64,000 nt of DNA from Leptospira soteropolitanensis. Its GTDB lineage: Bacteria > Spirochaetota > Leptospiria > Leptospirales > Leptospiraceae. A program made the translations under genes and the position numbers. This document shows positions 1 through 9,044 of this stretch, one piece after another. The stretch lies in NCBI RefSeq assembly GCF_026151655.1, contig NZ_JAMQPN010000006.1, positions 124,001 to 188,000 on the forward strand, read 5' to 3'. The notes beneath the pieces are model-generated. The model saw only the letters and a program-made list of their open reading frames with translations, had not been told where the DNA came from and did no database searches. Positions within the stretch are counted from its first letter, which is position 1, and each line of letters begins with the position of its first letter.

Positions 1-517
1 AAATTCTTTGGTATAACTCAGAATAAACGGAAAGATCCGTTTCCAAAAACATATCCAAAGTGGAACTCACTTGGCCTTCTGTGGAGTTTTCAACAGGTAC
101 CACTCCATAATCCAACTTCCCCTCTTCCACCATGCGGAATACATCAGGAATCGATGTTTGAGGAATTGCTTCAATAGATGTTCCAAATTTGGAACGCATG
201 GCTGCGTGAGAAAAACTTCCTTCGGGCCCTAAGAATCCAATCTTTAACGGATGTTCTAAGGCGATGGTTCCTGACATCATTTCACGATAAATGGCTCGAA
301 TCACAGAAGCAGGAAGTGGCCCACCGGATAGTTTCGTTACTTTTTCATATACGTCTTTTTCGCGATCAGGACGGTAGATTGGGCCACCCGATTCTTTTTT
401 GACACGACCAATTTCTTGTGCGAAACCAGCCCGCTTTTGTATGAGTGATATAATTTCGGTGTCTAATGAATCGATACCAGCACGGAGTTTTTTTAATTCT
501 TCTTCTGCGCTGCTCAT
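1..517 (-). CDS. pheA: Chorismate mutase / prephenate dehydratase (P-protein), 5' part only
   Basis: This is a bifunctional phenylalanine biosynthesis enzyme that converts chorismate to prephenate and then to phenylpyruvate. Only the first 172 codons lie in the window; the gene runs off the left edge. Residues about 1-85 look like an AroQ-type chorismate mutase (IDSLDTEI, then RPDREKDVYEKV). From about residue 92 the dehydratase domain begins with KIGFLGPEGSFSH and continues with VPVENSTEG, the usual substrate-binding stretch. The ATG lies directly after the scpB stop codon with no gap, so the two are probably translated together as the last genes seen of a long minus-strand operon. The ACT regulatory domain, if present, is outside the window. 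Confidence 0.88.
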   Translation of the reverse strand, partial: MSSAEEELKKLRAGIDSLDTEIISLIQKRAGFAQEIGRVKKESGGPIYRPDREKDVYEKVTKLSGGPLPASVIRAIYREMMSGTIALEHPLKIGFLGPEGSFSHAAMRSKFGTSIEAIPQTSIPDVFRMVEEGKLDYGVVPVENSTEGQVSSTLDMFLETDLSVYSELYQRI

Positions 518-1147
518 TTAAGACCCTTCTTGTAATTCTTCCGGTAGTGTGCTTGTATCAAAATCAGGATTCATTTCTGTTTCATCAGTCACAATGATAG
601 ACTCAGGTGTGAATTCATCAAATTTAAGTTCCTTCACTTCTACAGGTGTAGGAAGGTCCGTTAGTTTACTGAGACCAAAGTGTAACAAAAATTCGTTAGT
701 TGTTCCATACAAAGTAGGTCTTCCCGGAACTTCCTTTTGCCCAACGGCTTTCACCAATTTCTTGGACATAAGACTTGCTACCATAGCACGAGAAGAAACA
801 CCTCGAATTTCATCCAATTCTGTCAATGTAATAGGTTGTTTGTAAGCAATGATAGCAAGTGTATCCAATGTCCCGCGAGAGAGGGTTTCTCTTTTTTTAT
901 CTTTAAAGATATGCGCTAATATTTCGCTGTATTTCTGATTGGTGATAAACTGATAACCACCGGCGATTTCTCTTAGTAAAAATCCACCTTCTTTTTCTTG
1001 GTAGTCTAAGATCAGTTCGTCGAGGAGCTCCCGGGCTTCTGTTTTTTCGATCCCGCAAGACTTGGCAAGTGCAGACAATTTGATTGGATCTGAAGATAAA
1101 AAAAGAAGCGCCTCAAGAAGGCCCTTAGTATAAGTTCTTTCTTCCAA
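518..1147 (-). CDS. scpB: Segregation and condensation protein B
   Basis: ScpB is a winged-helix protein that works with ScpA and the SMC ATPase in the bacterial condensin complex, which compacts and separates sister chromosomes. The 209-residue product has the typical length, two winged-helix halves and the family stretch TLAIIAYKQPIT followed by IRGVSS near the middle. The C-terminal 40 residues are acidic and probably disordered. The only reasonable start is TTG at 1147, six bases after the scpA stop. Position between scpA and pheA supports the call. Confidence 0.92.
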   Translation of the reverse strand: MEERTYTKGLLEALLFLSSDPIKLSALAKSCGIEKTEARELLDELILDYQEKEGGFLLREIAGGYQFITNQKYSEILAHIFKDKKRETLSRGTLDTLAIIAYKQPITLTELDEIRGVSSRAMVASLMSKKLVKAVGQKEVPGRPTLYGTTNEFLLHFGLSKLTDLPTPVEVKELKFDEFTPESIIVTDETEMNPDFDTSTLPEELQEGS

Positions 1148-1153
1148 ATGAAT

Positions 1154-1897
1154 CTAAACCTTGACTATTTTGATTTCACCGAAAACTGCATGTTGGATGA
1201 CTTTGCAAACTCGGATTTTAACAACTTCTAATACGGCAAGGAAGGCAGCGACGATTTCTTTTTTTTCTGGTTTTTCTGTTTCGAACAAATCCATAAAGTG
1301 GATTTCCTCGGTTTTTTCTAAAAGACCCTGTAAATAGGCCATTTTGTCCTCTACAGAGTATTGGCTTACTCCTTCGTAGATTGGCACGAGGTCTTCCATT
1401 TCATTGGAACTCTCTTGTTCCAAAATCGAATTGAAAGCGGAGATCAAATCCACAAGGCTTACATCCAACCAAACTTCCGTTTCATCCAAAACCTGGTTGG
1501 TCTCCCGGGTAAACATACCTGCGGTAAGTCTGTCTAGTTCTGCCAAACGTTGTCCGGCCATTTGAAACTTTTTATGTTCGAGTAATTTATCGACGAGTTC
1601 TTTAGGAAGGGGAGGATCATAATCTTCTTCCTCAAAACCAGGATCTGGTAATAAGGCTTTGGATTTTAAATACACCAAATGAGATGCCATCACGGCAAAC
1701 TCAGAAGTAAGTTCAATCGATAAGGACTGACTGGTTCTCAAAAATTGAATGAAATCAGATGTGATACGCGAAAGGGAGACTTCAAAAATATCCACCTTAT
1801 AACTATCAATCAGAGACCATAAAACCGTTAAAGGTCCTTCTGTCAGTCCTCCGTCCTGGTTTTGCCACCGGACGATAAACTCCGGGGTTTGGGACAC
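1154..1897 (-). CDS. scpA: Segregation and condensation protein A (kleisin)
   Basis: ScpA is the kleisin subunit that bridges the SMC heads in condensin. The 247-residue product starts with the family-typical pattern of a short beta strand, GPLTVLWSLIDSYKVDIFEV and SLSRITSDFI, and has the LVYLKSKALLP motif around residue 75. The start is GTG at 1897 with AGG about ten bases upstream. It lies three bases after cheY, so the condensin pair is fused transcriptionally to the chemotaxis genes, which is not a common arrangement. Confidence 0.92.
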   Translation of the reverse strand: MSQTPEFIVRWQNQDGGLTEGPLTVLWSLIDSYKVDIFEVSLSRITSDFIQFLRTSQSLSIELTSEFAVMASHLVYLKSKALLPDPGFEEEDYDPPLPKELVDKLLEHKKFQMAGQRLAELDRLTAGMFTRETNQVLDETEVWLDVSLVDLISAFNSILEQESSNEMEDLVPIYEGVSQYSVEDKMAYLQGLLEKTEEIHFMDLFETEKPEKKEIVAAFLAVLEVVKIRVCKVIQHAVFGEIKIVKV

Positions 1898-1900
1898 GAT

Positions 1901-2263
1901 TTATAAACCTAGTGCTTTTGCTGCAGCTTGTTGCAATCTTTCTGGAGGGAAAGGTTTCACAACAAAATCCTTTACACCCATCTTGATTGCTTTTGCCAGT
2001 AGGTCTTCCTGACCTAGAGCTGTTACCATTATGATTTTTGCAGAAGCATCAAATTTAATGATTTCCTTCGTTGCTTCGATTCCATCTTTTTCACGCATGG
2101 TGATGTCCATAGTTACTAAATCTGGTTTTAGATTTTTGTATTGTTCTACCGCAATGTTACCGTTCTCAGCTTCACCAACGATCTCGTGACCCGCGCCAAC
2201 TAACGCATCTTTTACGAGCGTTCTCATGAATTTTGCATCATCTACAACCAAAATTCTTGCCAT
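1901..2263 (-). CDS. cheY: CheY-like single-domain response regulator
   Basis: A stand-alone receiver domain of 120 residues. The acidic pair is near residues 8-9 (VVDDAK), the phospho-acceptor Asp is in LVTMDITM near residue 53, the conserved Thr/Ser is in MVTALG and the Lys is in FVVKPF. All residues needed for phosphorylation and the Mg2+ site are present. It follows cheB by one base, so it is probably the output regulator that takes phosphate from the CheA encoded just upstream and binds the flagellar switch. Several CheY paralogues are normal in spirochetes, so which one drives the motor cannot be decided from this sequence alone. Confidence 0.92.
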   Translation of the reverse strand: MARILVVDDAKFMRTLVKDALVGAGHEIVGEAENGNIAVEQYKNLKPDLVTMDITMREKDGIEATKEIIKFDASAKIIMVTALGQEDLLAKAIKMGVKDFVVKPFPPERLQQAAAKALGL

Positions 2264-2264
2264 G

Positions 2265-3332
2265 TTAATTCCCTCTCGACTTTAATAATTCAATCATTTT
2301 TGGTACTAAATCTTCCACCGGCAGGACAAAATCTATCCCACCTAGTTCTACAGCAACGCGGTTCATTCCGTACACTACGGATGTTGCTTCATTCTGCGCC
2401 AAAGTAATACCACCTTTGGCGTGAATGTTGGTTATGGCCTGTGATCCGTCTTTTCCCATACCTGTCATGATCATGGATAAAAGATGGTCCCCCCCGTAAG
2501 CCTCAACCAAACTATCAAACAATACTTCAATGGATGGTCTATGCCCATTGACCTGACCTGTATGGTTCAGCTCAATGTAATGATCCTTTCCTTTCGCAAT
2601 TACTTTCATTTGGTAATCGCCTGGAGCTATATAGGCAGTTCCTGGTTGCACCAAATCACCATCTTCCGCCTCTTTCACATGTATCTTAGACAAGGAATTC
2701 AATCTGTCCGCAAATGCCTTAGTAAACCCAGCCGGCATATGTTGCACCACAAAGATCGGTTTCGTAAAGTCTTCCGGAATACTTGCAAATACTGTCTGCA
2801 AAGCTTTCGGTCCTCCTGTGGAGGTCCCAATTCCGATAGCCTCTACTTTGATTGGTTTTTGAAAACTTTTATTTAATTGGCGTTCGGTCCTCTCAGGCCT
2901 TAGTAGAACTTCGATGCTCGGCTGTCTTGAATCGGAAAACCCTTTGATTTTTGCGGACAATACCGCAGCAATGTCTTCTGGAGAAAACTGATTACCACTG
3001 GATGGTTTAGGAATGAAATCAACTGCACCAAGTTCCAAAGCTTTGAAAGTTGCTTCAGCCCCATGTTGTGTTAAAACCGAAAGCATGATCACATGACTAG
3101 GTAGTTTTAATTTTTTAATTTCAGCCAAAGCCGTAAGCCCATCCATGATTGGCATTTCAATATCTAAGACTATAAAATCTGGTTTTAACTTATCTGCTAG
3201 GTCAATACAATCCATCCCGGTTTTCCCGGTAGCAATGACCTGCACTTCATCCTTTTTGGTTAGGGCATCACTTAAGATATTCCTGACAAGGAGTGAATCA
3301 TCAATAATGACAACTGTTGGTTTTTTATTCAT
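2265..3332 (-). CDS. cheB: Chemotaxis response regulator / protein-glutamate methylesterase CheB
   Basis: CheB removes methyl groups from chemoreceptors when phosphorylated by CheA. The 355-residue protein has an N-terminal receiver domain (IDDSLLVR, phospho-Asp in LDIEMP, Lys in FIPKPS) and a C-terminal methylesterase. The catalytic Ser is in GTSTGGP near residue 172, the catalytic His in VQHMPAGF near residue 198, and the catalytic Asp in MTGMGKDG near residue 291. The start ATG overlaps the cheA stop as ATGA, so the two are coupled. No cheR or cheD lies nearby. Confidence 0.95.
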   Translation of the reverse strand: MNKKPTVVIIDDSLLVRNILSDALTKKDEVQVIATGKTGMDCIDLADKLKPDFIVLDIEMPIMDGLTALAEIKKLKLPSHVIMLSVLTQHGAEATFKALELGAVDFIPKPSSGNQFSPEDIAAVLSAKIKGFSDSRQPSIEVLLRPERTERQLNKSFQKPIKVEAIGIGTSTGGPKALQTVFASIPEDFTKPIFVVQHMPAGFTKAFADRLNSLSKIHVKEAEDGDLVQPGTAYIAPGDYQMKVIAKGKDHYIELNHTGQVNGHRPSIEVLFDSLVEAYGGDHLLSMIMTGMGKDGSQAITNIHAKGGITLAQNEATSVVYGMNRVAVELGGIDFVLPVEDLVPKMIELLKSRGN

Positions 3333-6300
3333 GATTTATGAATTAAATCTACTAGTTCATCAAAATCAGGCAAGAATACTAAAACACCGATTAAATTACT
3401 ACCTTGGTGATTAAATTCCGTGTGCATGGACAAAAACTTTGTTCGTTCAGGTTTTACAATGTCTATCACATCCATAAAACTTCCCGTAATCATTTCTGGA
3501 ACTGAAGGAAGAATTTCCTTTTTCAATTTATTGGAAAGGGAGTTCATCACACTAGAACAAACAATATTAGATATTTCCGATAGTACAGACACCATATCTT
3601 CTGATAATTTGTGGTGATTTCCTTCTGCATACTTAGCATCTTCAGATCCCAGAAGTTCTTTCGCAATTTCAGATCCATTTTCTTCCGAGAACATCATAAG
3701 AAGGTTTCCATTGAGGTCTCCAGTCATACGAATCTTCATGCCAAAAAACTGATCCATCGAGTATCTGAATTCTTTTGCCAATCCTTCTCTATCAGTGAGT
3801 TTGATCTCAGGAATAAAAAGTTCCACCTCTTTACCAACTAACTGAGACAAAACGACGCCAGCATTCATCATACCAGTATTCACGATATTCTCTAGTTTTT
3901 TGATATCTTTCGAAGACATGATCTCATTGATTGCATCCGAATTTAAGGCTGCTACTTGATTTAGTCTTTCTTCCTTTTGTTCTACAAAACCTTTTATTAT
4001 TTCTGCGGCTTGTTCCCTTTCTGTTAACTTAACATTTTCGATCTTTGCGATATCAGCCAAACGATGGATTTCGTCAGTTTTATGATCAATCACAAGTGTA
4101 GCTGTTGCCGATTTGGATGATTCACCGGAATCTCCATTCACTGCAGATTCCGTTTTGACCACTTCTGTAGTGATTTTTAGATTAGTAACTGGTTCTTCCG
4201 CAAACACTTCTTCTTTTGGAACAATGATATGTTTTTCTACTTTATGTTTGTCTTTTTTGATTCTTGATTTATCTTTAGCACGTAATTCAATCAACTTCGC
4301 ATTATAACGGTTTGTTGGATGGTTAGACTTAAACATAAACTCAGAATCTGACATTTCCAATGAACGGATGGTGGAAGCTCTCTTCATCATTTCACCAGCT
4401 ACCAACTGATCAGACCAGTCCACTTTATCAGCTGCAATTTCCACAAGACCAGGAATGTCTAAAACAAGTATGATAGTTCCATCTCCCATAATGGTAGCAC
4501 CTGTAAGACCTTGGATGTCTTTGAAGTTTTTACCTAGGGATTTAATTACCGTTTCATGTTTTCCAATCAAATCATCGACCATAAATCCAAGTTTTCTTGT
4601 TTTATAGTTCACGATGACCACAGGCACTTCCACCATCTCTTGTTTGTCGGCAAGCCCAAGGATTCGGTTCAACCGATATATCGGTAATACCTCACCTCGT
4701 AAGTTGATGATCTCGTGTCCTTCGAGAGTTGTGATTTGATCCAAGTTGACTTTAATCGTTTCAGAAACTTCCGAAAGTGGGAAAGCATACACTTCTTCTT
4801 CCATAATCACAAGGATGGATGGAATGATGGCAAGTGCTTGTGGGAATGATAAGGTAAAGGATGAACCTTTTCCTTCTTCGGAATGGATGAGAATTTTGCC
4901 TTTAAACTCCTCAATGAGTTTATTGACTACGTTCATTCCTACACCACGACCAGATATATCGGAAATTTTATCCGCTGTAGAAAAACCCGGTGCAAAGATA
5001 AATTGAAAGATATCGGATTCTGCTAAATTCTGAGCATCCGATTCGTTCACAAGCCCACGTTCGATCGCTTTTTTCAAAATTTTATCTTTGTTTAATCCTT
5101 TTCCATCGTCTCGAATTTCTACGAGGATATTGGACCCACCTTGGTAAGCATTGAGTTCCACAGTTCCTTCTTCTGGTTTCCCCGCTGCTCTTCTTTCGGC
5201 TGGAGATTCAATTCCATGATCTACGGAATTACGAATGAGATGGATGAGTGGCTCCCCGATGGCATCGATTACTTTTTTATCGAGTTCTGTATTTTCGCCG
5301 CGAAGGACTAGGTTTACTTGTTTTCCGGTTTCTAAAGAAAGATCTCGAATGAGCCTTGTGAATCTGTTGAACACAGATCCAATCGGAACCATACGGATGT
5401 TCATAATTCCAGTTTGTAAGTCCTTGGAAATTCGATTGATTTGGTCAATTTTACCTTTTAGTTCATTGAATAATGAATCTTCACCAAACTGTGCCACCAA
5501 ATCATCATAGATTTTTTGAAACCCAGAATTGGTAATGACAAGTTCCCCCACGTTATTCATGAGTTGGTCTAGTTTGTCAGAAGATACCTTGATGGTTCTC
5601 ATCACTACTTTAGAATCGGTGACAGCCTTATCAAAGTTAGTAGAACTTTTTGCCACATGTTTATCTTCTGAATCAAGATTACTTGTGGATTGGTTTACAG
5701 GAGTAGACAGAGGAGAATTATCAGTTCTTTTTTCAAGAGCTTCCATTTCTGTTTCAGGAAGTTTTAATTCCTCAACAGAAAGAGTATCAACCATATCGAT
5801 GTTACACTGAACATGTAGTTCCTGTTTGCTTAGTTTTGTGACGGTAACAAAGGATAATGCAAAACTTCCCTGCCCATTGTCTAAAGCATCCTCGGAAGGA
5901 TTACATTGAATGATTGCACCCGATTGTTTTACTGATTGCAAAATCAAAAGAAGGCGTAGATTTTGCATTGGTGTTTCGTCTTTTAACTTTAAAGAGACTG
6001 AAAAAGCGGTTTGGTCACTATCTTCTTTCAAAGTCTGACGGATTTCAGATATTTCTTCTTCATTTAAAGCAACTGGAGAAATAGAACCTTCTTTAGACTT
6101 CTCTGGTTCGCTCGGTTTAGCAGAGCTTGTAGCTGGACTAACCTTAGTTGGTGAGGCTTCATAATCTTGGAGTTTTTTAATCATGTCGGTAAAAGGAGTT
6201 TCCACCTTTACTCCATTGGCAACCCCTTCGATTACTTGCTTAATTAGATCAAAACATTCAAAAAGTAGATTAACAAGTTTAACATTGATTTCTAAACTAC

Positions 6301-6535
6301 CTTCTCTAATTTTTTGCAGAAGGTTTTCCATCGTATGAGCTAAATCAGATAAATTATAAAGTCCAACAAAAGCAGAGGAACTTTTTAAAGAGTGCGCCGC
6401 ACGAAAGATGTCATTGATGATTTCTGGGTTTTCATGGTCCTTTTCGAGTTTTACCAAATTGGAATTTAGTTCCTCAATTTGGTCCTCGGATTCTTCCAGG
6501 AAAACTTCTGTGTATTCGCCTAAAATTCCAGCCAA
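3329..6535 (-). CDS. cheA: CheA histidine kinase fused to a C-terminal CheC-type phosphatase domain
   Basis: This is a 1068-residue chemotaxis kinase, about 350-400 residues longer than ordinary CheA. The HPt domain has the phospho-accepting His48 (AAHSLKSSSAF). A P2-like region lies near 180-260, the P3 dimerisation helix includes DQLMNNVGELV, the ATPase has NSVDHGIESP, RDDGKGLN and GRGVGMNVV, and a CheW-like P5 ends near 680. After a charged linker, residues about 855-1068 resemble CheC, with two active-site-like helices: LENIVNTGMMNAG and LSEISNIVCSSVMNSLS, each with the E/D-x-x-N pattern. The fused domain could dephosphorylate the CheY encoded just downstream. The start is TTG at 6535 with AAAGGG seven bases upstream. 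The CheC assignment is from motifs and is less certain than the kinase. Confidence 0.93.
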   Translation of the reverse strand: MAGILGEYTEVFLEESEDQIEELNSNLVKLEKDHENPEIINDIFRAAHSLKSSSAFVGLYNLSDLAHTMENLLQKIREGSLEINVKLVNLLFECFDLIKQVIEGVANGVKVETPFTDMIKKLQDYEASPTKVSPATSSAKPSEPEKSKEGSISPVALNEEEISEIRQTLKEDSDQTAFSVSLKLKDETPMQNLRLLLILQSVKQSGAIIQCNPSEDALDNGQGSFALSFVTVTKLSKQELHVQCNIDMVDTLSVEELKLPETEMEALEKRTDNSPLSTPVNQSTSNLDSEDKHVAKSSTNFDKAVTDSKVVMRTIKVSSDKLDQLMNNVGELVITNSGFQKIYDDLVAQFGEDSLFNELKGKIDQINRISKDLQTGIMNIRMVPIGSVFNRFTRLIRDLSLETGKQVNLVLRGENTELDKKVIDAIGEPLIHLIRNSVDHGIESPAERRAAGKPEEGTVELNAYQGGSNILVEIRDDGKGLNKDKILKKAIERGLVNESDAQNLAESDIFQFIFAPGFSTADKISDISGRGVGMNVVNKLIEEFKGKILIHSEEGKGSSFTLSFPQALAIIPSILVIMEEEVYAFPLSEVSETIKVNLDQITTLEGHEIINLRGEVLPIYRLNRILGLADKQEMVEVPVVIVNYKTRKLGFMVDDLIGKHETVIKSLGKNFKDIQGLTGATIMGDGTIILVLDIPGLVEIAADKVDWSDQLVAGEMMKRASTIRSLEMSDSEFMFKSNHPTNRYNAKLIELRAKDKSRIKKDKHKVEKHIIVPKEEVFAEEPVTNLKITTEVVKTESAVNGDSGESSKSATATLVIDHKTDEIHRLADIAKIENVKLTEREQAAEIIKGFVEQKEERLNQVAALNSDAINEIMSSKDIKKLENIVNTGMMNAGVVLSQLVGKEVELFIPEIKLTDREGLAKEFRYSMDQFFGMKIRMTGDLNGNLLMMFSEENGSEIAKELLGSEDAKYAEGNHHKLSEDMVSVLSEISNIVCSSVMNSLSNKLKKEILPSVPEMITGSFMDVIDIVKPERTKFLSMHTEFNHQGSNLIGVLVFLPDFDELVDLIHKS

Positions 6536-6553
6536 TGTCGTATCCCTTTCTCT

Positions 6554-7057
6554 TTACTTTACGGATGAAACAAAATCAACAATTTGTTCCAAATCCAAAT
6601 TCAAAATTAAATGGTCTTCGTATCTAGATACTGATTCAACCATCTTACTATAGTTTAACGACAAGTCATCTGTTGTATAACTAATAAAATCTTTTTGTAT
6701 CTTTACAACTTGTTTGACTTCATCAACAAGAACACCAATTCGCTTTTCATCTAACATAATAACGATGATCCGCGAAACTGGAAAAATTTCAGAATCTGTT
6801 CCATGAAATCTTTTTTTCAAATCCACAATAGGAATGATTTCCCCGCGAAGGTTGATGACACCTAAAATATAATCATCTACGTTCGGAATCCTTGTAATGA
6901 GGACTGGTTTTAAAATTTCGTGAACTAGAAGCAAACGAATGCCAAAGAATTCTTTTTCAATGGTAAATGTAAGGAACTGTTCCAAGTCTCCCAAATCGGA
7001 CTCTTGTTCCATTTTGGTTTTTTCCGCCAGGGATGTGAGTAATGTTTCTTGGTCCAT
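6554..7057 (-). CDS. cheW: CheW chemotaxis coupling protein
   Basis: CheW links methyl-accepting receptors to CheA. The 167-residue protein is a single CheW domain: FTIEKEFFGIRLL at the N-terminus, then GVINLRGEIIPIVDL near residues 86-100 and GVLVDEVKQVV near residue 127. These are the standard conserved stretches of the double beta-barrel fold. It is 18 bases upstream of cheA and is the first chemotaxis gene of the cluster. A short N-terminal extension of about 25 acidic residues precedes the domain. Confidence 0.94.
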   Translation of the reverse strand: MDQETLLTSLAEKTKMEQESDLGDLEQFLTFTIEKEFFGIRLLLVHEILKPVLITRIPNVDDYILGVINLRGEIIPIVDLKKRFHGTDSEIFPVSRIIVIMLDEKRIGVLVDEVKQVVKIQKDFISYTTDDLSLNYSKMVESVSRYEDHLILNLDLEQIVDFVSSVK

Positions 7058-7093
7058 ATGCTACCTGGAATCGTGTCAGAATCCTACGTGGAT

Positions 7094-7678
7094 TCAATCT
7101 AAAAACGAATGAATCTGGATTTCCGTAATCATTTTTCCTATTTTTAAATCGTGAGTTTCTGCAAGGAATGGGACGGGAAAAAGTTTAGAAAAACTTAGGC
7201 CGACCGTTTTCTTTTGCACAGATTCTGAACTTAAAATGCGATCGTAATACCCACCACCTCGTCCTAACCTGTATCCTTTTTGATTGAATCCAAGGGCAGG
7301 GACAAGAATCAATTCGGCTTCGTCTACGGAGATCTCCTCATCTCCTATGGGTTCAAAAAGACCCAGGCTGTTCTTCTCAAAAGAATAGGGACGAAGGAAA
7401 CGAAGTTTTTTTCCCTCTTCCATCCGAGGGAAGTACCATTTTGCAGAATGTCTGGACTCAATAAATCCAGTTGGTCTGGGAAGAGGGCAAGATTCAATCA
7501 ATGGAAGTACATCCACTTCATACAATAGGTCGGGTGAATAGGTGATGATCTTTGATTTGCCTTGTAATAGAGGAAATAACCTTCTTAAAATCGCAGCTTC
7601 ATGGTCTTCTCTTTCGGGAAGGTTAGGTAGGTTCTTTTTTAGAATTTCTCTAGCATCTGCTTTTGCAATTAGATTCAA
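7094..7678 (-). CDS. 5-formyltetrahydrofolate cyclo-ligase
   Basis: This enzyme uses ATP to convert 5-formyl-THF to 5,10-methenyl-THF, salvaging an otherwise inhibitory folate. The 194-residue length fits the family, and the signature GRGGGYYDRIL near residues 140-150, preceded by LVPALGFNQKGYRLG, is diagnostic. The ORF begins with TTG at 7678 and overlaps the zapA stop as TTGA. In many bacteria this gene sits next to zapA, as it does here, so the pairing supports both calls. Confidence 0.93.
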   Translation of the reverse strand: MNLIAKADAREILKKNLPNLPEREDHEAAILRRLFPLLQGKSKIITYSPDLLYEVDVLPLIESCPLPRPTGFIESRHSAKWYFPRMEEGKKLRFLRPYSFEKNSLGLFEPIGDEEISVDEAELILVPALGFNQKGYRLGRGGGYYDRILSSESVQKKTVGLSFSKLFPVPFLAETHDLKIGKMITEIQIHSFLD

Positions 7679-7992
7679 AAATGATCCCCAATGATCCCCT
7701 CTTCTAAGAGAGAAATGATTTTTTTGGTTCTTTCTTCTAATTCAGGATTATTACTCAATTTGGTTGTGGCGTCTTTCATTTGGAAAAGTTCGTCTGCCAA
7801 ATTCAGGGCACACAATACTGCCAACTTCGTTTTCGATGCTCTAGGCAGTGTTTTTGATAAATCCAAAAGACGTTGTTCCACATAATCAGCCACCTCAGAG
7901 ATGTAACCTGAGGAAGCTTCACCAACGATGGTATACGTTTCACCAAAGATTTGTTTGGTTATTTTTTGTGAATTTGGGGCAGACTCTGCCAT
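7675..7992 (-). CDS. zapA: Cell division protein ZapA
   Basis: ZapA binds FtsZ filaments and stabilises the Z-ring. The 105-residue product has the ZapA layout: an N-terminal globular part with the pattern KQIFGETYTIVGEASSGYI, then AVLCALNLADELF, and a C-terminal helix that forms the tetramer coiled coil. It is preceded by a coiled-coil gene five bases upstream and overlaps the cyclo-ligase gene, matching the common zapB/zapA/cyclo-ligase order. Confidence 0.9.
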   Translation of the reverse strand: MAESAPNSQKITKQIFGETYTIVGEASSGYISEVADYVEQRLLDLSKTLPRASKTKLAVLCALNLADELFQMKDATTKLSNNPELEERTKKIISLLEEGIIGDHF

Positions 7993-7997
7993 AAAAA

Positions 7998-8630
7998 TTA
8001 TTTAGGATCGTCTTCGATAATTAAAAAATCATCATCGTCATCAGCATCAAAAACACTGATCGCTTCGTCATCGTCGTCAATGATAATATCATCATCTACA
8101 TCGATATCAACAGTCGGAACCTCTTCTTCCGACTCTACAACGAGTTCCTCTTTTTCAAAAGAAGCAGAAGCAGGCGGTTTTTCCAGAGCATCCTCTGTAT
8201 GGAACTCAGATTCTTCCTCATCCAAAAGAATGATCTCATCATCTTCTTCTGCTACTAAACTGGGAGTGAGCGCTACTGCAGCAGCCGTTTCTGGTGTGCT
8301 AGAATCTGCACTTGGTTGTGATTTCGGCGCTGAACTTCCCGTTGTAGGAAGCCCATCCAAACGACCCAGAAGTTGGTGGACCTTGGATTCCAAAAGTCCT
8401 TCCCTTTCACGGAGTTGGTTTAACTCATCATTTGCGTCTTGGAGCTGTGTCCGAAGTGCTTTTAGTTCGCGTTCCTTCTCCTCCATTGCGAGCTTCATTT
8501 GGTCGTTTTCCGCGCGGAGGGATTCGTTTTCCGTCTCCAGGCGTGCATTTTCCGTTCTCAGGTCTTGGATTAACTCCAAAGCCTTAACGACTTTACTTTC
8601 TAGCTCTTCAATGGTTTCGATTTTTAACAT
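7998..8630 (-). CDS. Coiled-coil protein with acidic C-terminal tail, possible ZapB-like division factor
   Basis: A 210-residue protein with no enzyme motif. Residues about 5-92 form one long heptad coiled coil rich in Glu, Leu, Arg and Asn (ENARLETENESLRAEN). The remaining 110 residues are low-complexity, acidic and probably disordered, with runs of consecutive Asp near the C-terminus. The coiled-coil half resembles ZapB, and the gene lies five bases upstream of zapA. I infer a role in Z-ring organisation. The acidic tail is not part of known ZapB proteins, which are about 80 residues, so this is a tentative name. Confidence 0.7.
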   Translation of the reverse strand: MLKIETIEELESKVVKALELIQDLRTENARLETENESLRAENDQMKLAMEEKERELKALRTQLQDANDELNQLREREGLLESKVHQLLGRLDGLPTTGSSAPKSQPSADSSTPETAAAVALTPSLVAEEDDEIILLDEEESEFHTEDALEKPPASASFEKEELVVESEEEVPTVDIDVDDDIIIDDDDEAISVFDADDDDDFLIIEDDPK

Positions 8631-8643
8631 GATAACAATCCGA

Positions 8644-8674
8644 TGGAATAGAATAGCCGAGCCATTCTATTCCA
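8644..8674. other. Perfect long hairpin between rplT and the coiled-coil gene
   Basis: The 57-base gap after rplT contains an uninterrupted inverted repeat: an outer 11-bp stem (8644-8654 with 8664-8674), continued by two or three inner pairs around a tiny loop. No T-run follows it on the minus strand, so it is not a classical terminator. It could be an RNA-processing or partial attenuation point that lowers expression of the division and chemotaxis genes relative to the ribosomal genes. The pairing is seen directly; the function is inferred. Confidence 0.6.
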
Positions 8675-8687
8675 ATCAAGCACTAAT

Positions 8688-9041
8688 TTACTTAGCGACT
8701 TTGGTTTTTTCTACGATGGCGTTGAATACTTCTTTGTGGTTGTAAGCAAGGTCAGCCAAAGTTTTACGATCTAAGTTGATTCCGTTTGTTTTGAGTGCAT
8801 GAATGAATTTTGAATAAGACATTCCATTTTCTCTGACTGCGGCATTAATTCTCGTAATCCAAAGTTTACGGAATTCAGACTTTTTCTTTCTTCGGTCACG
8901 GTATGCCCATTGACCTGCTTTCATCACAGCTGATTTTGCTGTTCTGAAAAGTTTAGAACGTCCGCCCCTAAAACCTTTTGCTTTAGCGAGAACTTTTTTT
9001 CTACGATTCTTATGGATGGTTCCGTTGACTGCGCGTGGCAT
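8688..9041 (-). CDS. rplT: 50S ribosomal protein L20
   Basis: L20 is an early-assembly protein of the large ribosomal subunit. The 117-residue, strongly basic product starts with [18 protein letters not shown] and has [12 protein letters not shown] and [17 protein letters not shown], all typical of L20. It follows rpmI by three bases in the conserved infC-rpmI-rplT order. In enteric and Gram-positive bacteria this operon is autoregulated by an L20 (or IF3) binding leader; I did not recognise a comparable leader here. Confidence 0.98.
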   Translation of the reverse strand: MPRAVNGTIHKNRRKKVLAKAKGFRGGRSKLFRTAKSAVMKAGQWAYRDRRKKKSEFRKLWITRINAAVRENGMSYSKFIHALKTNGINLDRKTLADLAYNHKEVFNAIVEKTKVAK

Positions 9042-9044
9042 CGT

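Noticed and set aside
8080..8745. 221-residue plus-strand frame rich in Ser
   Set aside because: It is the antisense of the coiled-coil gene, and its Ser runs are the complement of Glu/Asp codons; it also runs into rplT.
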